Shown here in pieces: positions 35,241 through 44,198 of a stretch of DNA of 64,000 bases (position 1 is the stretch's first letter; every line of letters starts with the position of its first letter). The DNA comes from Actinomadura alba (GTDB lineage: Bacteria; Actinomycetota; Actinomycetes; Streptosporangiales; Streptosporangiaceae): contig NZ_JABVEC010000023.1 in NCBI RefSeq assembly GCF_014323705.1, positions 61,546 to 125,545 on the forward strand, read 5' to 3'. A program made the position numbers and the translations under genes. The notes beneath the pieces were generated by a model that was not told the DNA's origin, searched no databases, and saw only the letters and a program-made list of their open reading frames with translations.

Positions 35241-35836
35241 CACTCAGTGCGGCGTGGGCGGAGCGGTTCGAGGGAGAAGCCGTCACCACCGAGGCCCTCG
35301 GTGAGCTGACCGTCGACGTGCCCCCCGGGTCGTGGGTCGCGGCGCTGACCTTCGCGCGCGACGAGCTGGGTTGCGGCTTCTTCGACTGGCTGACCGGCGT
35401 CGACGAGCTGGAGGAGGGGTTCGGTGTCGTCGTGCACGTCTACTCGCTGGAACACGGGCACCACGTGCTGATCCGTACGCGCGTGCCGCGTGAGGCCTCG
35501 GTGCTGCCGACGGCGACGGCCGTCTACCGCGGCGCGAACTGGCACGAGCGCGAGACGTTCGAGATGTTCGGGATCGTCTTCGACGGCCACCCCGATCTGA
35601 AACCGCTTCTGCTGCCCGACGGCTTCGAGGGCCACCCGCTGCGCAAGGACTTCGTGCTCGCGGCCCGGGTGGCCAAGGCCTGGCCGGGTGCCAAGGAGCC
35701 GGGCGAGGGCGCCGGCGGCGCGCCCAGCCGGCGGCGCATGCTGCCGCCGGGCGTACCCGAGGACTGGGGGCCGCGGGCGGCGGCTCCCCGCGACGGCGTA
35801 CGCGAGCGAGGAGGGAAGCCCGAGCATGGGCAGTGA
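35237..35836 (+). CDS. nuoC: NADH-quinone oxidoreductase subunit C, second complex
   Basis: 199 residues of the 30 kDa subunit family. The hallmark ERETFEMFGIVFDGHPDLKP and LPDGFEGHPLRKDFVL are complete. A basic Pro/Gly-rich tail of 40 residues follows. The GTG start overlaps nuoB (GTGA). In normal clusters NuoD follows; here nuoH comes next, overlapping by 11 bases, so NuoD, E, F and G are missing from this locus. Confidence 0.92.
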   Translation: MTLSAAWAERFEGEAVTTEALGELTVDVPPGSWVAALTFARDELGCGFFDWLTGVDELEEGFGVVVHVYSLEHGHHVLIRTRVPREASVLPTATAVYRGANWHERETFEMFGIVFDGHPDLKPLLLPDGFEGHPLRKDFVLAARVAKAWPGAKEPGEGAGGAPSRRRMLPPGVPEDWGPRAAAPRDGVRERGGKPEHGQ

Positions 35837-36794
35837 GCTGGCGGAGATCACGGTCAAGATCCTGCTCGTGCTCGGCGCCTTCGCGCTGCTGCCGTTGCTG
35901 GTCGGGCAGGCCGAGCACAAGGTCATGGCGCACATGCAGGGGCGCCTCGGCCCGATGTACGCGGGCGGCTTCCACGGCTGGGCGCAGCTCGTCGCCGACG
36001 GGGTGAAGTTCGCCCAGAAGGAGGACGTCGTCCCGCGGGCCGCCGACCGGCGGATCTTCATGATCGCGCCGGGGGTGGCCCTGGTCCCGTACCTCGTGGT
36101 GCTCGCGGTCATCCCGGTCGGCCCGGGGCACGTCGTGCTCAACCTCGGCATCGGGCTGTTCTTCGCGCTCGCGGTGATGGGCATCGGCGTGATCGGCGCG
36201 ATCATGGCGGGCTGGGCGAGCGCGAACAAGTACTCGCTGATCGGCGGGATGCGGGTGGCCGCGCAGCTGATGTCGTACGAGCTGCCGATGGTCTTCGCGG
36301 CCTCGTCGGTGGCGATGGCGGCGGGCACGCTGTCGCTCAGCGGAATCGTGGACGAGTGGCGCTGGTGGTGGCTGCCCTGGCAACTGGTCGGCGGCGTGGT
36401 GTTCTTCGTGGCCGGCCTGGCCGAGCTGCGCCGTCCGCCGTTCGACATGCCGGTCGCCGACTCGGAGATCATCTTCGGGCCCTACACGGAGTACGGGGGC
36501 CTGCGCTTCGCACTGTTCCTGCTCGCGGAGTACGCGGGAATCGTCGTGCTCTGCGCCCTCACGACGGTGCTGTTCCTCGGTGGCTGGAACGGGCCCTTCA
36601 TGAGCGACGACCTCGGCTGGCTGTGGACGCTCATCAAGGTGTTCGCGCTCGCGTTCGTGGTGATCTGGCTGCGGGTGGCCTATCCCCGGCTGCGCGAGGA
36701 CCAGCTGCAGAAGCTCGCCTGGGGCTTCCTGGTACCCCTCGCGCTCGCGCAGCTCGCGCTGACCGGGGTCGTCAAGGTGATGATCTCGACCTGA
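35826..36794 (+). CDS. nuoH: NADH-quinone oxidoreductase subunit H, second complex
   Basis: 322 residues with eight helices. NuoH features: AHMQGRLGPMYAGGFHGWAQ near the quinone entry, EDVVPRAADRRIF, SYELPMVFAASSVA and the acidic RRPPFDMPVADSEIIFGPYT. The ATG is preceded by GAGGAGGGA. It is the heel subunit of complex I. The next 1 kb breaks the operon with an opposite-strand gene. Confidence 0.94.
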   Translation: MGSELAEITVKILLVLGAFALLPLLVGQAEHKVMAHMQGRLGPMYAGGFHGWAQLVADGVKFAQKEDVVPRAADRRIFMIAPGVALVPYLVVLAVIPVGPGHVVLNLGIGLFFALAVMGIGVIGAIMAGWASANKYSLIGGMRVAAQLMSYELPMVFAASSVAMAAGTLSLSGIVDEWRWWWLPWQLVGGVVFFVAGLAELRRPPFDMPVADSEIIFGPYTEYGGLRFALFLLAEYAGIVVLCALTTVLFLGGWNGPFMSDDLGWLWTLIKVFALAFVVIWLRVAYPRLREDQLQKLAWGFLVPLALAQLALTGVVKVMIST

Positions 36795-36813
36795 CCGCCC
36801 TGGCCGGGGCGGC

Positions 36814-36864
36814 CCGGCCGACTTGGACGACCGGCCGACCTGGACGACCGGCCGACCTGGACGA
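36814..36864. repeat. Three tandem 17-bp repeats
   Basis: The unit CCGGCCGACCTGGACGA occurs three times head to tail (36814, 36831, 36848), with one mismatch in the first copy. It lies just after nuoH, at the convergent end with the HhH gene. Confidence 0.8.
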
Positions 36865-36883
36865 CTGACCGGTTTCGGCCGGG

Positions 36884-37642
36884 TCAGTGCAGGAAGACGG
36901 CGTACTCGGCGATGCTCTGCACGAGGGCGGGGGGCAGATCGGCGTCGACGGCGAGCTCCTCGACCGATACGAAACCGCCCTGCTCCTTCCGTACGTTCAG
37001 GACTTTTTCCACCAGCTCCTCGGTCATACCGGGCAGCAGCGCCAGCGTCGGCCCGGGGACGTGGTTGACGTCGATCAGCCCGCCGTCGTCGTAGCCACGC
37101 GGGAGGTCCGGCCGGCCGATGCGCACTTCGGCCGCCAGCGCGGGATCTTCGGCGATGAGCGCCCGGGCCTGCTCGCGCAGCGCCCGGCGGTGCTTGGCGA
37201 CGTTGATGGCCTGCTGGTTGAGCCGGTCGCGCGGGCTCGTGCGCGGGAAGATCGACGGCCGTGCCGCGATGGCGTGAACGGTGCCGGTGACCCAGAGGGT
37301 GGTCATCAGCGCCGCCCCGAGGGCGGCGAGCGCACCGATCCCGCTGTAGAGCAGGAACATGACCGTGGCGGAGCCGGCGCCGTAAGCCGCGCCGGTCGCG
37401 GCGAGCGGCCACGAGCGCCGCTTCACCCCGGCGTAGACGAACGAGTACGGCGTCCCGAAGCCGAAGGTCAGGAGCGGGACGGACGCCCACAGGATTCCGT
37501 TGGACCCGCCCGACGGCACCATGGGCGGCGGCTGGTACGGCGGAAGCGCGGGGGGACGGGGAGGTTGGGGGACGGGCGGCTTGGGCCGCCATCCGTGCGG
37601 ATGCCGGGGGCGTCCTGGGGGTTGCGGGGACGACCATGCCAT
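36884..37642 (-). CDS. HhH (ComEA-like) domain membrane protein
   Basis: 252 residues from the ATG at 37642; earlier in-frame starts at 37678 and 37753 are possible since none has a clear ribosome site. A Pro-rich N-terminus precedes four to five helices (ILWASVPLLTFGFGTPYSFV; GSATVMFLLYSGIGALAALG), then a helix-hairpin-helix domain (LIDVNHVPGPTLALLPGMTE; VLNVRKEQGGFVSVEELA). HhH domains of this type bind DNA or protein; ComEA is a DNA receptor in uptake, but this layout differs. It sits inside the second Nuo cluster on the opposite strand. Confidence 0.7.
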   Translation of the reverse strand: MAWSSPQPPGRPRHPHGWRPKPPVPQPPRPPALPPYQPPPMVPSGGSNGILWASVPLLTFGFGTPYSFVYAGVKRRSWPLAATGAAYGAGSATVMFLLYSGIGALAALGAALMTTLWVTGTVHAIAARPSIFPRTSPRDRLNQQAINVAKHRRALREQARALIAEDPALAAEVRIGRPDLPRGYDDGGLIDVNHVPGPTLALLPGMTEELVEKVLNVRKEQGGFVSVEELAVDADLPPALVQSIAEYAVFLH

Positions 37643-37746
37643 AGGTGGATGGTAAGCGTGGTTCGACCCGATGTTCATATATACGAGACGGTCGAAGGGG
37701 CCTCCCGCGTTCCCACAGGGCGCTGCGTAGGGAATCATGGTGTTTC

Positions 37747-38256
37747 GTGACACGGCTACCAGGAGGCGGTCTGGCCAAGGGGCTCGCCGTCACATTGCGG
37801 ACGATGACCCGGCGCTCGATCACGCGTCAGTACCCCGACGCGCACCCTGACCTGCCCCCACGCAGCAGGGGCGTCATCGCGCTGTTCGAGGAGAACTGTA
37901 CCGTCTGTATGCTTTGCGCCCGGGAATGCCCTGACTGGTGCATCTACATCGACTCGCACAAGGAGACGCTGCCCGCCGAGGGCGGTGGACGGGCCCGTAC
38001 CCGCAACGTGCTCGATCGGTTCGCGATCGACTTCTCCCTCTGCATGTACTGCGGGATCTGCATCGAGGTGTGCCCCTTCGACGCCCTGTTCTGGTCGCCC
38101 GAATTCGAGTACGCCGAGTACGACATCGCCGAACTCACCCATGAGAAGGACCGGTTGCGCGAATGGATGTGGACGGTTCCGCCGCCGCCCGCCCATGACG
38201 TGGGAGCGGAGACCCCCAAAGAAGTGACCGCCGCCGAGCGGGGCGCGCGACGGTGA
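37747..38256 (+). CDS. nuoI: NADH-quinone oxidoreductase subunit I, second complex
   Basis: 169 residues with two Fe4S4 motifs: CTVCMLCARECP and CMYCGICIEVCPFDALFW, the eight cysteines for clusters N6a and N6b. The N-terminus GGGLAKGLAVTLRTMTRR is the usual start region of this type, supporting GTG at 37747. No strong ribosome site is seen. Because an opposite gene separates it from nuoH, nuoI must have its own promoter in the about 100-bp divergent gap (37643-37746). Confidence 0.93.
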   Translation: MTRLPGGGLAKGLAVTLRTMTRRSITRQYPDAHPDLPPRSRGVIALFEENCTVCMLCARECPDWCIYIDSHKETLPAEGGGRARTRNVLDRFAIDFSLCMYCGICIEVCPFDALFWSPEFEYAEYDIAELTHEKDRLREWMWTVPPPPAHDVGAETPKEVTAAERGARR

Positions 38257-38293
38257 CGACCATGACGGCGGGCGGCCGTACGAGGAGCCGGTG

Positions 38294-38863
38294 GTGACGG
38301 GCCAAGAGATCGTCTTCGTGCCCCTCGGCGTCGTGGCCGTGGGCGCGGCGCTGCTGGTGGTCACGACGAAGCAGATGGTGCACGCCGCGCTCTGGCTGGT
38401 GGTGACCCTCGGCGCGCTGGCCGGCATGTATCTGGTGCTGACCGCCGAGTTCGTCGCCTGGGTGCAGGTGCTCATCTACGTCGGCGCGGTCGTGGTGCTG
38501 CTGCTGTTCGGGATCATGCTCACCCGCGCTCCGATCGGCCGCTCCGCCGACCTCGACTCGGGCAATCGATGGATCGCGCTGGCCGTGGCGGTGGCGACGG
38601 CCGCGCTGCTCGTGACCGTCGTCGTCCAGGGCTTCCGGACGGCCTATGTGCCGCTGAAGCCCGGCGGAGGGTCGGCCGAGGCGATGGGCGCCGGGGTGTT
38701 CCGCACCTGGGTGCTGCCCTTCGAGGTCCTCTCCGTGCTGCTGCTCGCCGCGCTGATCGGCGCCATCGTCCTGTCCCGGTCCGACATCGGCCCCGGCCCC
38801 GACCCCGGTTCTGATACCGGCCCCGGCTCCGGCGGCGGTTCACGGCGGAAGGGCGACGGCTGA
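38294..38863 (+). CDS. nuoJ: NADH-quinone oxidoreductase subunit J, second complex
   Basis: 189 residues with five helices. VHAALWLVVTLGALAGMYLV and FVAWVQVLIYVGAVVVLLLF are the NuoJ core, containing the pi-bulge helix region. A GTG at 38291 or 38294 follows GAGGAGCC; the second is used. The C-terminal tail is Gly/Pro/Asp-rich. It overlaps nuoK by one base. Confidence 0.92.
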   Translation: MTGQEIVFVPLGVVAVGAALLVVTTKQMVHAALWLVVTLGALAGMYLVLTAEFVAWVQVLIYVGAVVVLLLFGIMLTRAPIGRSADLDSGNRWIALAVAVATAALLVTVVVQGFRTAYVPLKPGGGSAEAMGAGVFRTWVLPFEVLSVLLLAALIGAIVLSRSDIGPGPDPGSDTGPGSGGGSRRKGDG

Positions 38864-39264
38864 TGCACATCCTCTATCCGCTGGTGGTCGCCGCGCTGCT
38901 GTTCTCCATCGGCGTGTACGGCGTGCTGGCGCGGCGCAACGCGATCCTCGTCCTCATGTCGGTCGAGCTCATGCTCAACTCGGTCAACCTCAACCTGGTC
39001 ACGTTCGACGTGTGGCTTCGGGACCGGCTGCACGGCGGTCAGGTGCTGACGCTCTTCACGATCGTGATCGCCGCCGCTGAGATCGGCCTGGGACTGGCGA
39101 TCGTCCTGCTGGTCTTCCGGAACCGCGAGAGCATCGACGTGGACCGGCTCCGCGCCCTCGCCGAGTCCGACGCCGAGCCGCCCGCGGACTCGGTCGTGGA
39201 GCGGCAGGGGCCGGCCGGCCAGGGTGACCAGGTGGCGGTCTCTTCACGGAGGGCGCCCCAGTGA
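38863..39264 (+). CDS. nuoK: NADH-quinone oxidoreductase subunit K, second complex
   Basis: 133 residues with three helices, containing the two conserved glutamates (MSVELMLNSVNLNLV and AAAEIGLGLAIVLLVF). A hydrophilic tail of about 40 residues is longer than in enteric NuoK. The start is the TGATG junction with nuoJ, and the end overlaps nuoL by four bases. Confidence 0.93.
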   Translation: MHILYPLVVAALLFSIGVYGVLARRNAILVLMSVELMLNSVNLNLVTFDVWLRDRLHGGQVLTLFTIVIAAAEIGLGLAIVLLVFRNRESIDVDRLRALAESDAEPPADSVVERQGPAGQGDQVAVSSRRAPQ

Positions 39265-41117
39265 TCGCTCTGGCCTCTCTGACGGTGCTGTCGCCGTTCA
39301 TCGCCGCCGTGGTGGGGATGCTGCTGGGCCTCCGGCTGTCCCGGCTGCTCGAGACCCGCGGCGTCCCCGGGCACCGGGTGTTGCGCAACGGCCCGGCGGT
39401 CATCGCGGTCGTGGCGTCGGCGCTCGCCACGCTGTTCGCCCTCATCGTGGCGGTCACGCTCTGGCTGGACCCGGGCCCGCGCGAAGGCACGCTCACCCTG
39501 ATCCCCACGGGCACCCTGCCGATCGCCGTCGGGCTCCAGGTCGACGGGCTGGCCGCCGTCGTCGGCCTCATGGTCTGCTGCGTCGCGCTCGCGGTGCAGG
39601 TCTACTCCATCGCCTATCTGGCCGAGGACCCGCGCTACTCCTCGTACGCCGCGTTCGTCTCGCTTTTCACCTCGGCGATGCTGCTCGTCGTGTTCGCCGG
39701 CGACCTCCTGCTGCTGTACGTCGGTTGGGAGGTCATGGGGGTCTGCTCGTACTTCCTGATCGGCCACCACTGGGAGGACCGGGCCAACTCGCGGGCCGCG
39801 GTCAAGGCGTTCCTGGTCACCCGGACCGGTGACGTCGGCTTCCTGTTCGGGATCTTCGTGCTCGGCGTCGGCGCGGGGACCTTCCAGATCGACGAGGTGC
39901 TCCGGCGGGTCGGCGACCTGCCCGACACGACCGTGCTCGCCGCGACGCTGCTGCTGCTCGCCGGGGTGGCGGGCAAGAGCGCGCAGTTCCCGTTGCACAC
40001 CTGGCTGCCGGACGCGATGGCCGGCCCCACTCCCATCAGCGCCCTCATCCACGCGGCGACGATGGTGGCGGCCGGCATCTACGTGGTGGCCCGGCTCTAC
40101 CCGGCGTTTCTCGCCGCGCCCACCGCCCTCGCCGTGCTCGGCGTGATGGCCGCGATCTCCATGCTGGGCGCCGCGCTGGCCGCCCTGGCGCAGAGCGACC
40201 TCAAACGGGTCCTCGCCTACTCCACGATCAGCCAGCTCGCCTACATGGCGGCCGGGCTGGCGGTCGGCACCCGCAGCGGCGCGGTCTTCCACCTGCTCAC
40301 CCACGGCGCGTTCAAGGCCCTGCTGTTCCTCGCGGCGGGCTGCGTGATCTATGTGACGGGCTCGAACCTGCTGCGCGACTACGGCGGCCTGCGCGAGGCG
40401 ATGCCGATCACGTTCTGGTCCATGACCATCGGCTTCGCGGCGCTCGTCGGGCTCCCGCCGGTCAGCGGGTTCTTCAGCAAGGACGCCATCATCGAGGCGG
40501 CGCTGCACGCCGAGAGCGGCATCCCCGGCCCGGTCGCCACGATCGTGTACCTGACCCTGCTGGTGACCGTCGCCGTAACGGCCGCCTACGCCACGCGCGC
40601 CTGGCTGATGACCTTCTTCGGTACGGCCCGTACCGCCTTCACGCCGCGCGAGGCGCCGCGGCTCATGTCCTGGCCGGTCGGAATCCTGGCCGTACCCACG
40701 GCGATCCTCGGGTTCTTCGGGCTCGGCGCGTCCGAGCTGCGGCCGCACCTCGGCTCTGCCGCGCTGTCGCTGCTGCTCGCCGGGGCCGGCGGCTACGGCG
40801 CGTACGCGGTGTGGAGACGCGACCCGGCCCTCGATCCCGCGCGGGTGCTCGGCCCGGTCCGTACGACCTTCGAGCGGGGGTTCCACGTCGACGACGTCTA
40901 CGACCGGGTGGTCGTCGCACCGGTACGCGCGCTCGCCCGCGCCGTGGTCGGCGTCGACGACCGGGTCATCGACCGGGCGGTCGAGAGCTCGGCCGGCGTG
41001 ACCCGGGCGTTCGGAGGGTTGCTCCGCCGGCCGCAGAACGGTAATCCGCAGACCTACCTGACCGGCCTGCTCGCCGGCATGGCGGTCATCGTGCTCGCGG
41101 TGGTGATCTTCGTATGA
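39261..41117 (+). CDS. nuoL: NADH-quinone oxidoreductase subunit L, second complex
   Basis: 618 residues with about 16 helices. Motifs HTWLPDAMAGPTPISALIHA and YVGWEVMGVCSYFLIG are characteristic. The lysine and glutamate of the proton path appear intact, and SGFFSKDAIIEAAL is present. The C-terminal helix HL region and final TM helix (GLLAGMAVIVLAVVIFV) are there. The GTG start overlaps nuoK. It is the paralogue of the partial gene at 1-834. Confidence 0.94.
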   Translation: MIALASLTVLSPFIAAVVGMLLGLRLSRLLETRGVPGHRVLRNGPAVIAVVASALATLFALIVAVTLWLDPGPREGTLTLIPTGTLPIAVGLQVDGLAAVVGLMVCCVALAVQVYSIAYLAEDPRYSSYAAFVSLFTSAMLLVVFAGDLLLLYVGWEVMGVCSYFLIGHHWEDRANSRAAVKAFLVTRTGDVGFLFGIFVLGVGAGTFQIDEVLRRVGDLPDTTVLAATLLLLAGVAGKSAQFPLHTWLPDAMAGPTPISALIHAATMVAAGIYVVARLYPAFLAAPTALAVLGVMAAISMLGAALAALAQSDLKRVLAYSTISQLAYMAAGLAVGTRSGAVFHLLTHGAFKALLFLAAGCVIYVTGSNLLRDYGGLREAMPITFWSMTIGFAALVGLPPVSGFFSKDAIIEAALHAESGIPGPVATIVYLTLLVTVAVTAAYATRAWLMTFFGTARTAFTPREAPRLMSWPVGILAVPTAILGFFGLGASELRPHLGSAALSLLLAGAGGYGAYAVWRRDPALDPARVLGPVRTTFERGFHVDDVYDRVVVAPVRALARAVVGVDDRVIDRAVESSAGVTRAFGGLLRRPQNGNPQTYLTGLLAGMAVIVLAVVIFV

Positions 41118-42592
41118 TTCTGCTCGCGATGCTGGCGGTGCCGCTCGCCGGGGCGCTGCTGCTGCTCGTACCGGGCCTGCGCCAGAACCGGCTGCACGGC
41201 ACGGTGGTCTCCGGGATCACACTGATCCTGGCGCTGGCCGCGGCACTGGCCTTCGACCACGGGAACCCCCGGATGCAGCTCGAGGTCGACCGGGCCTGGG
41301 CGCCGGCGATCGGCCTGCGGTTCCACCTCGGCGTCGACGGGATCTCGCTGCCGCTGGTGGTGCTCACCGCGCTGCTGACCTTCCTGTGCTTCCTCTACCT
41401 GCTCAGGCACCCGGCGGCCGGCGGTGCCTCGCCCGCGCTGCTCACCGCCCTCCTGCTCGTGCTCGAGGTCGGCATGCTCGGCACCTTCGTCGCCCTCGAC
41501 CTGGTGCTGTTCTTCGTGTTCTTCGAGGTCGTGCTGATCCCGATGTACGTCGTGATCGCGGTCTGGGGCGGCCCCGGCCGCCGCGCCGCGGCGTACAAGT
41601 TCATCCTCTACACGCTGCTCGGCTCCGGCGTGCTGCTGGTCGGGCTGCTGCTGGTCGGGGTCAACGCGGGAACCCTCGACATGGTCGAGCTCGCCGCGCG
41701 GCACGGCGAGGGCCTCTCGCGCGGCATGCAGATCACCGCGTTCCTGCTGATCGGCCTGGGCCTGGCGGTCAAGGCGCCGATGTGGCCGCTGCACACCTGG
41801 CTGCCGGACGCGCACACCGAGGCGCCCACCGTCGGCTCGGTGCTGCTCGCGGGCGTGCTGCTGAAGATGGGCACGTACGGTCTCGTACGGCTCGCGCTGC
41901 CCCTGGCGCCCGAGGGAGCGGAGTTCTGGGCACCCTGGCTCGGCCTGCTCGCGGTCATCGGGATCATCTATGGGGCGCTGGCCTGCCTCGCCCAGAGCGA
42001 CCTGAAACGGATGATCGCCTTCTCGTCCGTCGGCCACATGGGCTTCGTGCTGCTCGGCATCGCGACCCTCACGCCGGTCGGGGTGAACGCCGCGCTGTTC
42101 GGCAACATCGCGCACGGACTCATCACCGGGCTGCTGTTCTTCCTCGCCGGTGCGATCAAGGAGCGGTACGGCACCGGCGACCTCGACGAGCTCGGCGGTG
42201 GCATGCTCGCCAAGGCACCGCGGTTGGCGGCGATCCTCACGTTCGCGTGCGTCGCGAGCCTCGGCCTGCCCGGCCTGGCCGGGTTCTGGGGCGAGATGCT
42301 CGCGCTGCTCGGGGCCTACCAGCCCGGTGCCGGCCTGCCCCGTGAGACGTTCGTGACGTTCATGGTCTTCGGCGGGCTCGGCGCCGTGCTCACGGCGGCG
42401 TACTTCCTCCGGATGCTCGCCAAGATCACCCATGGCACGCCGGCCGACGGTCCGGTGGTGGCCGGCGTGACCCGGCACGAGTACGCGGCGTGGGTGCCGC
42501 TGATCACCCTCACGATCGTCATCGGGCTCTGGCCCAAGCTGATCCTGGACCTGACCAGCGCTCCCGTACGCGCGCTCCTCGGAGGCGGCTGA
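41114..42592 (+). CDS. nuoM: NADH-quinone oxidoreductase subunit M, second complex
   Basis: 492 residues. HTWLPDAHTEAPTVGSVLLA and FFEVVLIPMYVVIAVWG identify NuoM. The ATG overlaps the nuoL stop by four bases. The sequence is shorter in its loops than the first NuoM (516 residues) but has the same antiporter core. Confidence 0.94.
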   Translation: MILLAMLAVPLAGALLLLVPGLRQNRLHGTVVSGITLILALAAALAFDHGNPRMQLEVDRAWAPAIGLRFHLGVDGISLPLVVLTALLTFLCFLYLLRHPAAGGASPALLTALLLVLEVGMLGTFVALDLVLFFVFFEVVLIPMYVVIAVWGGPGRRAAAYKFILYTLLGSGVLLVGLLLVGVNAGTLDMVELAARHGEGLSRGMQITAFLLIGLGLAVKAPMWPLHTWLPDAHTEAPTVGSVLLAGVLLKMGTYGLVRLALPLAPEGAEFWAPWLGLLAVIGIIYGALACLAQSDLKRMIAFSSVGHMGFVLLGIATLTPVGVNAALFGNIAHGLITGLLFFLAGAIKERYGTGDLDELGGGMLAKAPRLAAILTFACVASLGLPGLAGFWGEMLALLGAYQPGAGLPRETFVTFMVFGGLGAVLTAAYFLRMLAKITHGTPADGPVVAGVTRHEYAAWVPLITLTIVIGLWPKLILDLTSAPVRALLGGG

Positions 42593-44064
42593 TGATCCAG
42601 GCCATCGACTACGCGGCGATCGCCCCGGTGCTCATCATCGCGGCGGCCGCGGTCGCGCTGCTGCTCGCCGACGCCTTCGACGTGCCGAAACGCTTCCTCG
42701 GCCTGGGCTGCGCGGGCGCCCTGCTCGCCGGGCTGGTCGCGGTGATCGCACTCGCGTTCGGAGGGCCACGGGCGACGTTCTGCCTGCCGTCCGGGCTGCG
42801 AGGTGACGGCCCGCCCTCCTGCTCGTACGTCGCGGACGACTTCGCCCTGCTCTTCCAGGTCATCGTGCTCGCCGCCGCGGTGATCGTCGTACTGATGTCC
42901 TTCGACGAGATCACCGCCTCGAGGTTGCCCGCCGGGGAGTACTACTTCCTGTTGCTGTGCGCGCTCATCGGGGCGCTCACGCTCGTCGCCGCCCGCGACC
43001 TCGTACTGCTGATCGTGGCGCTCGAGACCCTGTCGCTGCCGGTGTTCGCGCTGGTCGCGCTGCGGCGTTACGACGGCCGGGCCGGTGAGGCGGCACTCAA
43101 GCTCTTCCTCATCTCGGTGATCTCGGCCGCGGTGATGCTCTTCGGCATCAGCCTCGTCTACGGCGTCACCGGCGCGATGCACCTGGACCGGGTCGCCGCG
43201 GCGCTCGCCCGTACGCCGGCCGACCTGAAGCCGGTCGCGGCGGTCGGCGTGGTCATGGTGATCGCCGGATTCGCGTTCAAGGTCGCCGCGGTGCCGTTCC
43301 ACTTCTGGGCGCCCGACGTCTACCAGGGGTCGCCGCTGCCGGTCGCTGCGCTGCTGTCCGTGGTCTCCAAGGCCGGCGGCTTCGCCGGCCTGGTGATCAC
43401 CGTGGCCATCGGCTTTCCCTCGTACGGGCATGTCTGGGGGCCGCTGCTCGCCGTCCTGGCCGCGCTGACCATGACGCTCGGCAACGTCGTCGCGCTGCGG
43501 CAGCGCCATGCCGTACGGCTGCTGGCGTGGTCGTCGGTGGCGCAGTCGGGGTACATGCTCGCGCCGCTGGCCGTCGGCGCCAGGCGGCTGCCCGACGCGG
43601 TCGCGGCGACGGCGGCGTACGTGGCGCTGTACGCGGTCATGAACATCGGCGCGTTCGCGGTGGTCGCGGCGGTGGCGCGCAGGTACGCCCGCAACTTCCT
43701 GACCGACTACCGGGGCCTGGCCCGCGCCAACCCGGCCGCGGCCGCCGCGCTGGCCTTCTTCCTGGTCTGCCTGGCCGGCCTGCCGCCGGGGGTCATGGGG
43801 CTCTTCGCCAAGATCGTCGTTTTCCGGGCGACCGTGGCCGGAGACGTCGTCTGGCTGGCCGTCGTCATGGCGATCAACACGGTGATCGGCCTTTACTACT
43901 ACCTCGCCTGGGCCGTACGGCTGTTCGCCGCGCCCGAGACCGAGGGCCCGCCGCTGCGCACCGGCTGGGCGGTCGGCGCGGCCATCGGTGCCGCCGCCGC
44001 AGGCGCCGTGGTGCTGTCGGTGGCACCCCAGCTGGTCGTGCAGACGGTGTCGGCCATCACCTGA
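42592..44064 (+). CDS. nuoN: NADH-quinone oxidoreductase subunit N, second complex
   Basis: 490 residues. FHFWAPDVYQGSPLPVAALL is the NuoN motif; here alanine replaces the lysine seen in the first copy (FHSWKPDVYQG). This is the last gene of the second cluster and starts at a TGATG junction. The difference at that position might affect the proton path or be neutral; it is an observation only. Confidence 0.92.
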   Translation: MIQAIDYAAIAPVLIIAAAAVALLLADAFDVPKRFLGLGCAGALLAGLVAVIALAFGGPRATFCLPSGLRGDGPPSCSYVADDFALLFQVIVLAAAVIVVLMSFDEITASRLPAGEYYFLLLCALIGALTLVAARDLVLLIVALETLSLPVFALVALRRYDGRAGEAALKLFLISVISAAVMLFGISLVYGVTGAMHLDRVAAALARTPADLKPVAAVGVVMVIAGFAFKVAAVPFHFWAPDVYQGSPLPVAALLSVVSKAGGFAGLVITVAIGFPSYGHVWGPLLAVLAALTMTLGNVVALRQRHAVRLLAWSSVAQSGYMLAPLAVGARRLPDAVAATAAYVALYAVMNIGAFAVVAAVARRYARNFLTDYRGLARANPAAAAALAFFLVCLAGLPPGVMGLFAKIVVFRATVAGDVVWLAVVMAINTVIGLYYYLAWAVRLFAAPETEGPPLRTGWAVGAAIGAAAAGAVVLSVAPQLVVQTVSAIT

Positions 44065-44198
44065 GGGGGAACGTCCCACCAGGTCATCCCGTTGTTCCTA
44101 GTGACGGCTTTGATGGGGGCGCCGACCCCGCGTGGCGGGGGCGAAGGCTCGTGCCGGTGGGGCGCAGGCGCGAGGTGGTCGGTCAGGAGGCAACCGCG

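Noticed and set aside
35283..37823. 846-codon minus-strand frame over nuoC and nuoH
   Set aside because: Composition typical of antisense to GC-rich membrane genes; the real minus-strand gene here is in another frame.
39039..40886. Large minus-strand frame opposite nuoL
   Set aside because: Antisense artefact without domain features.
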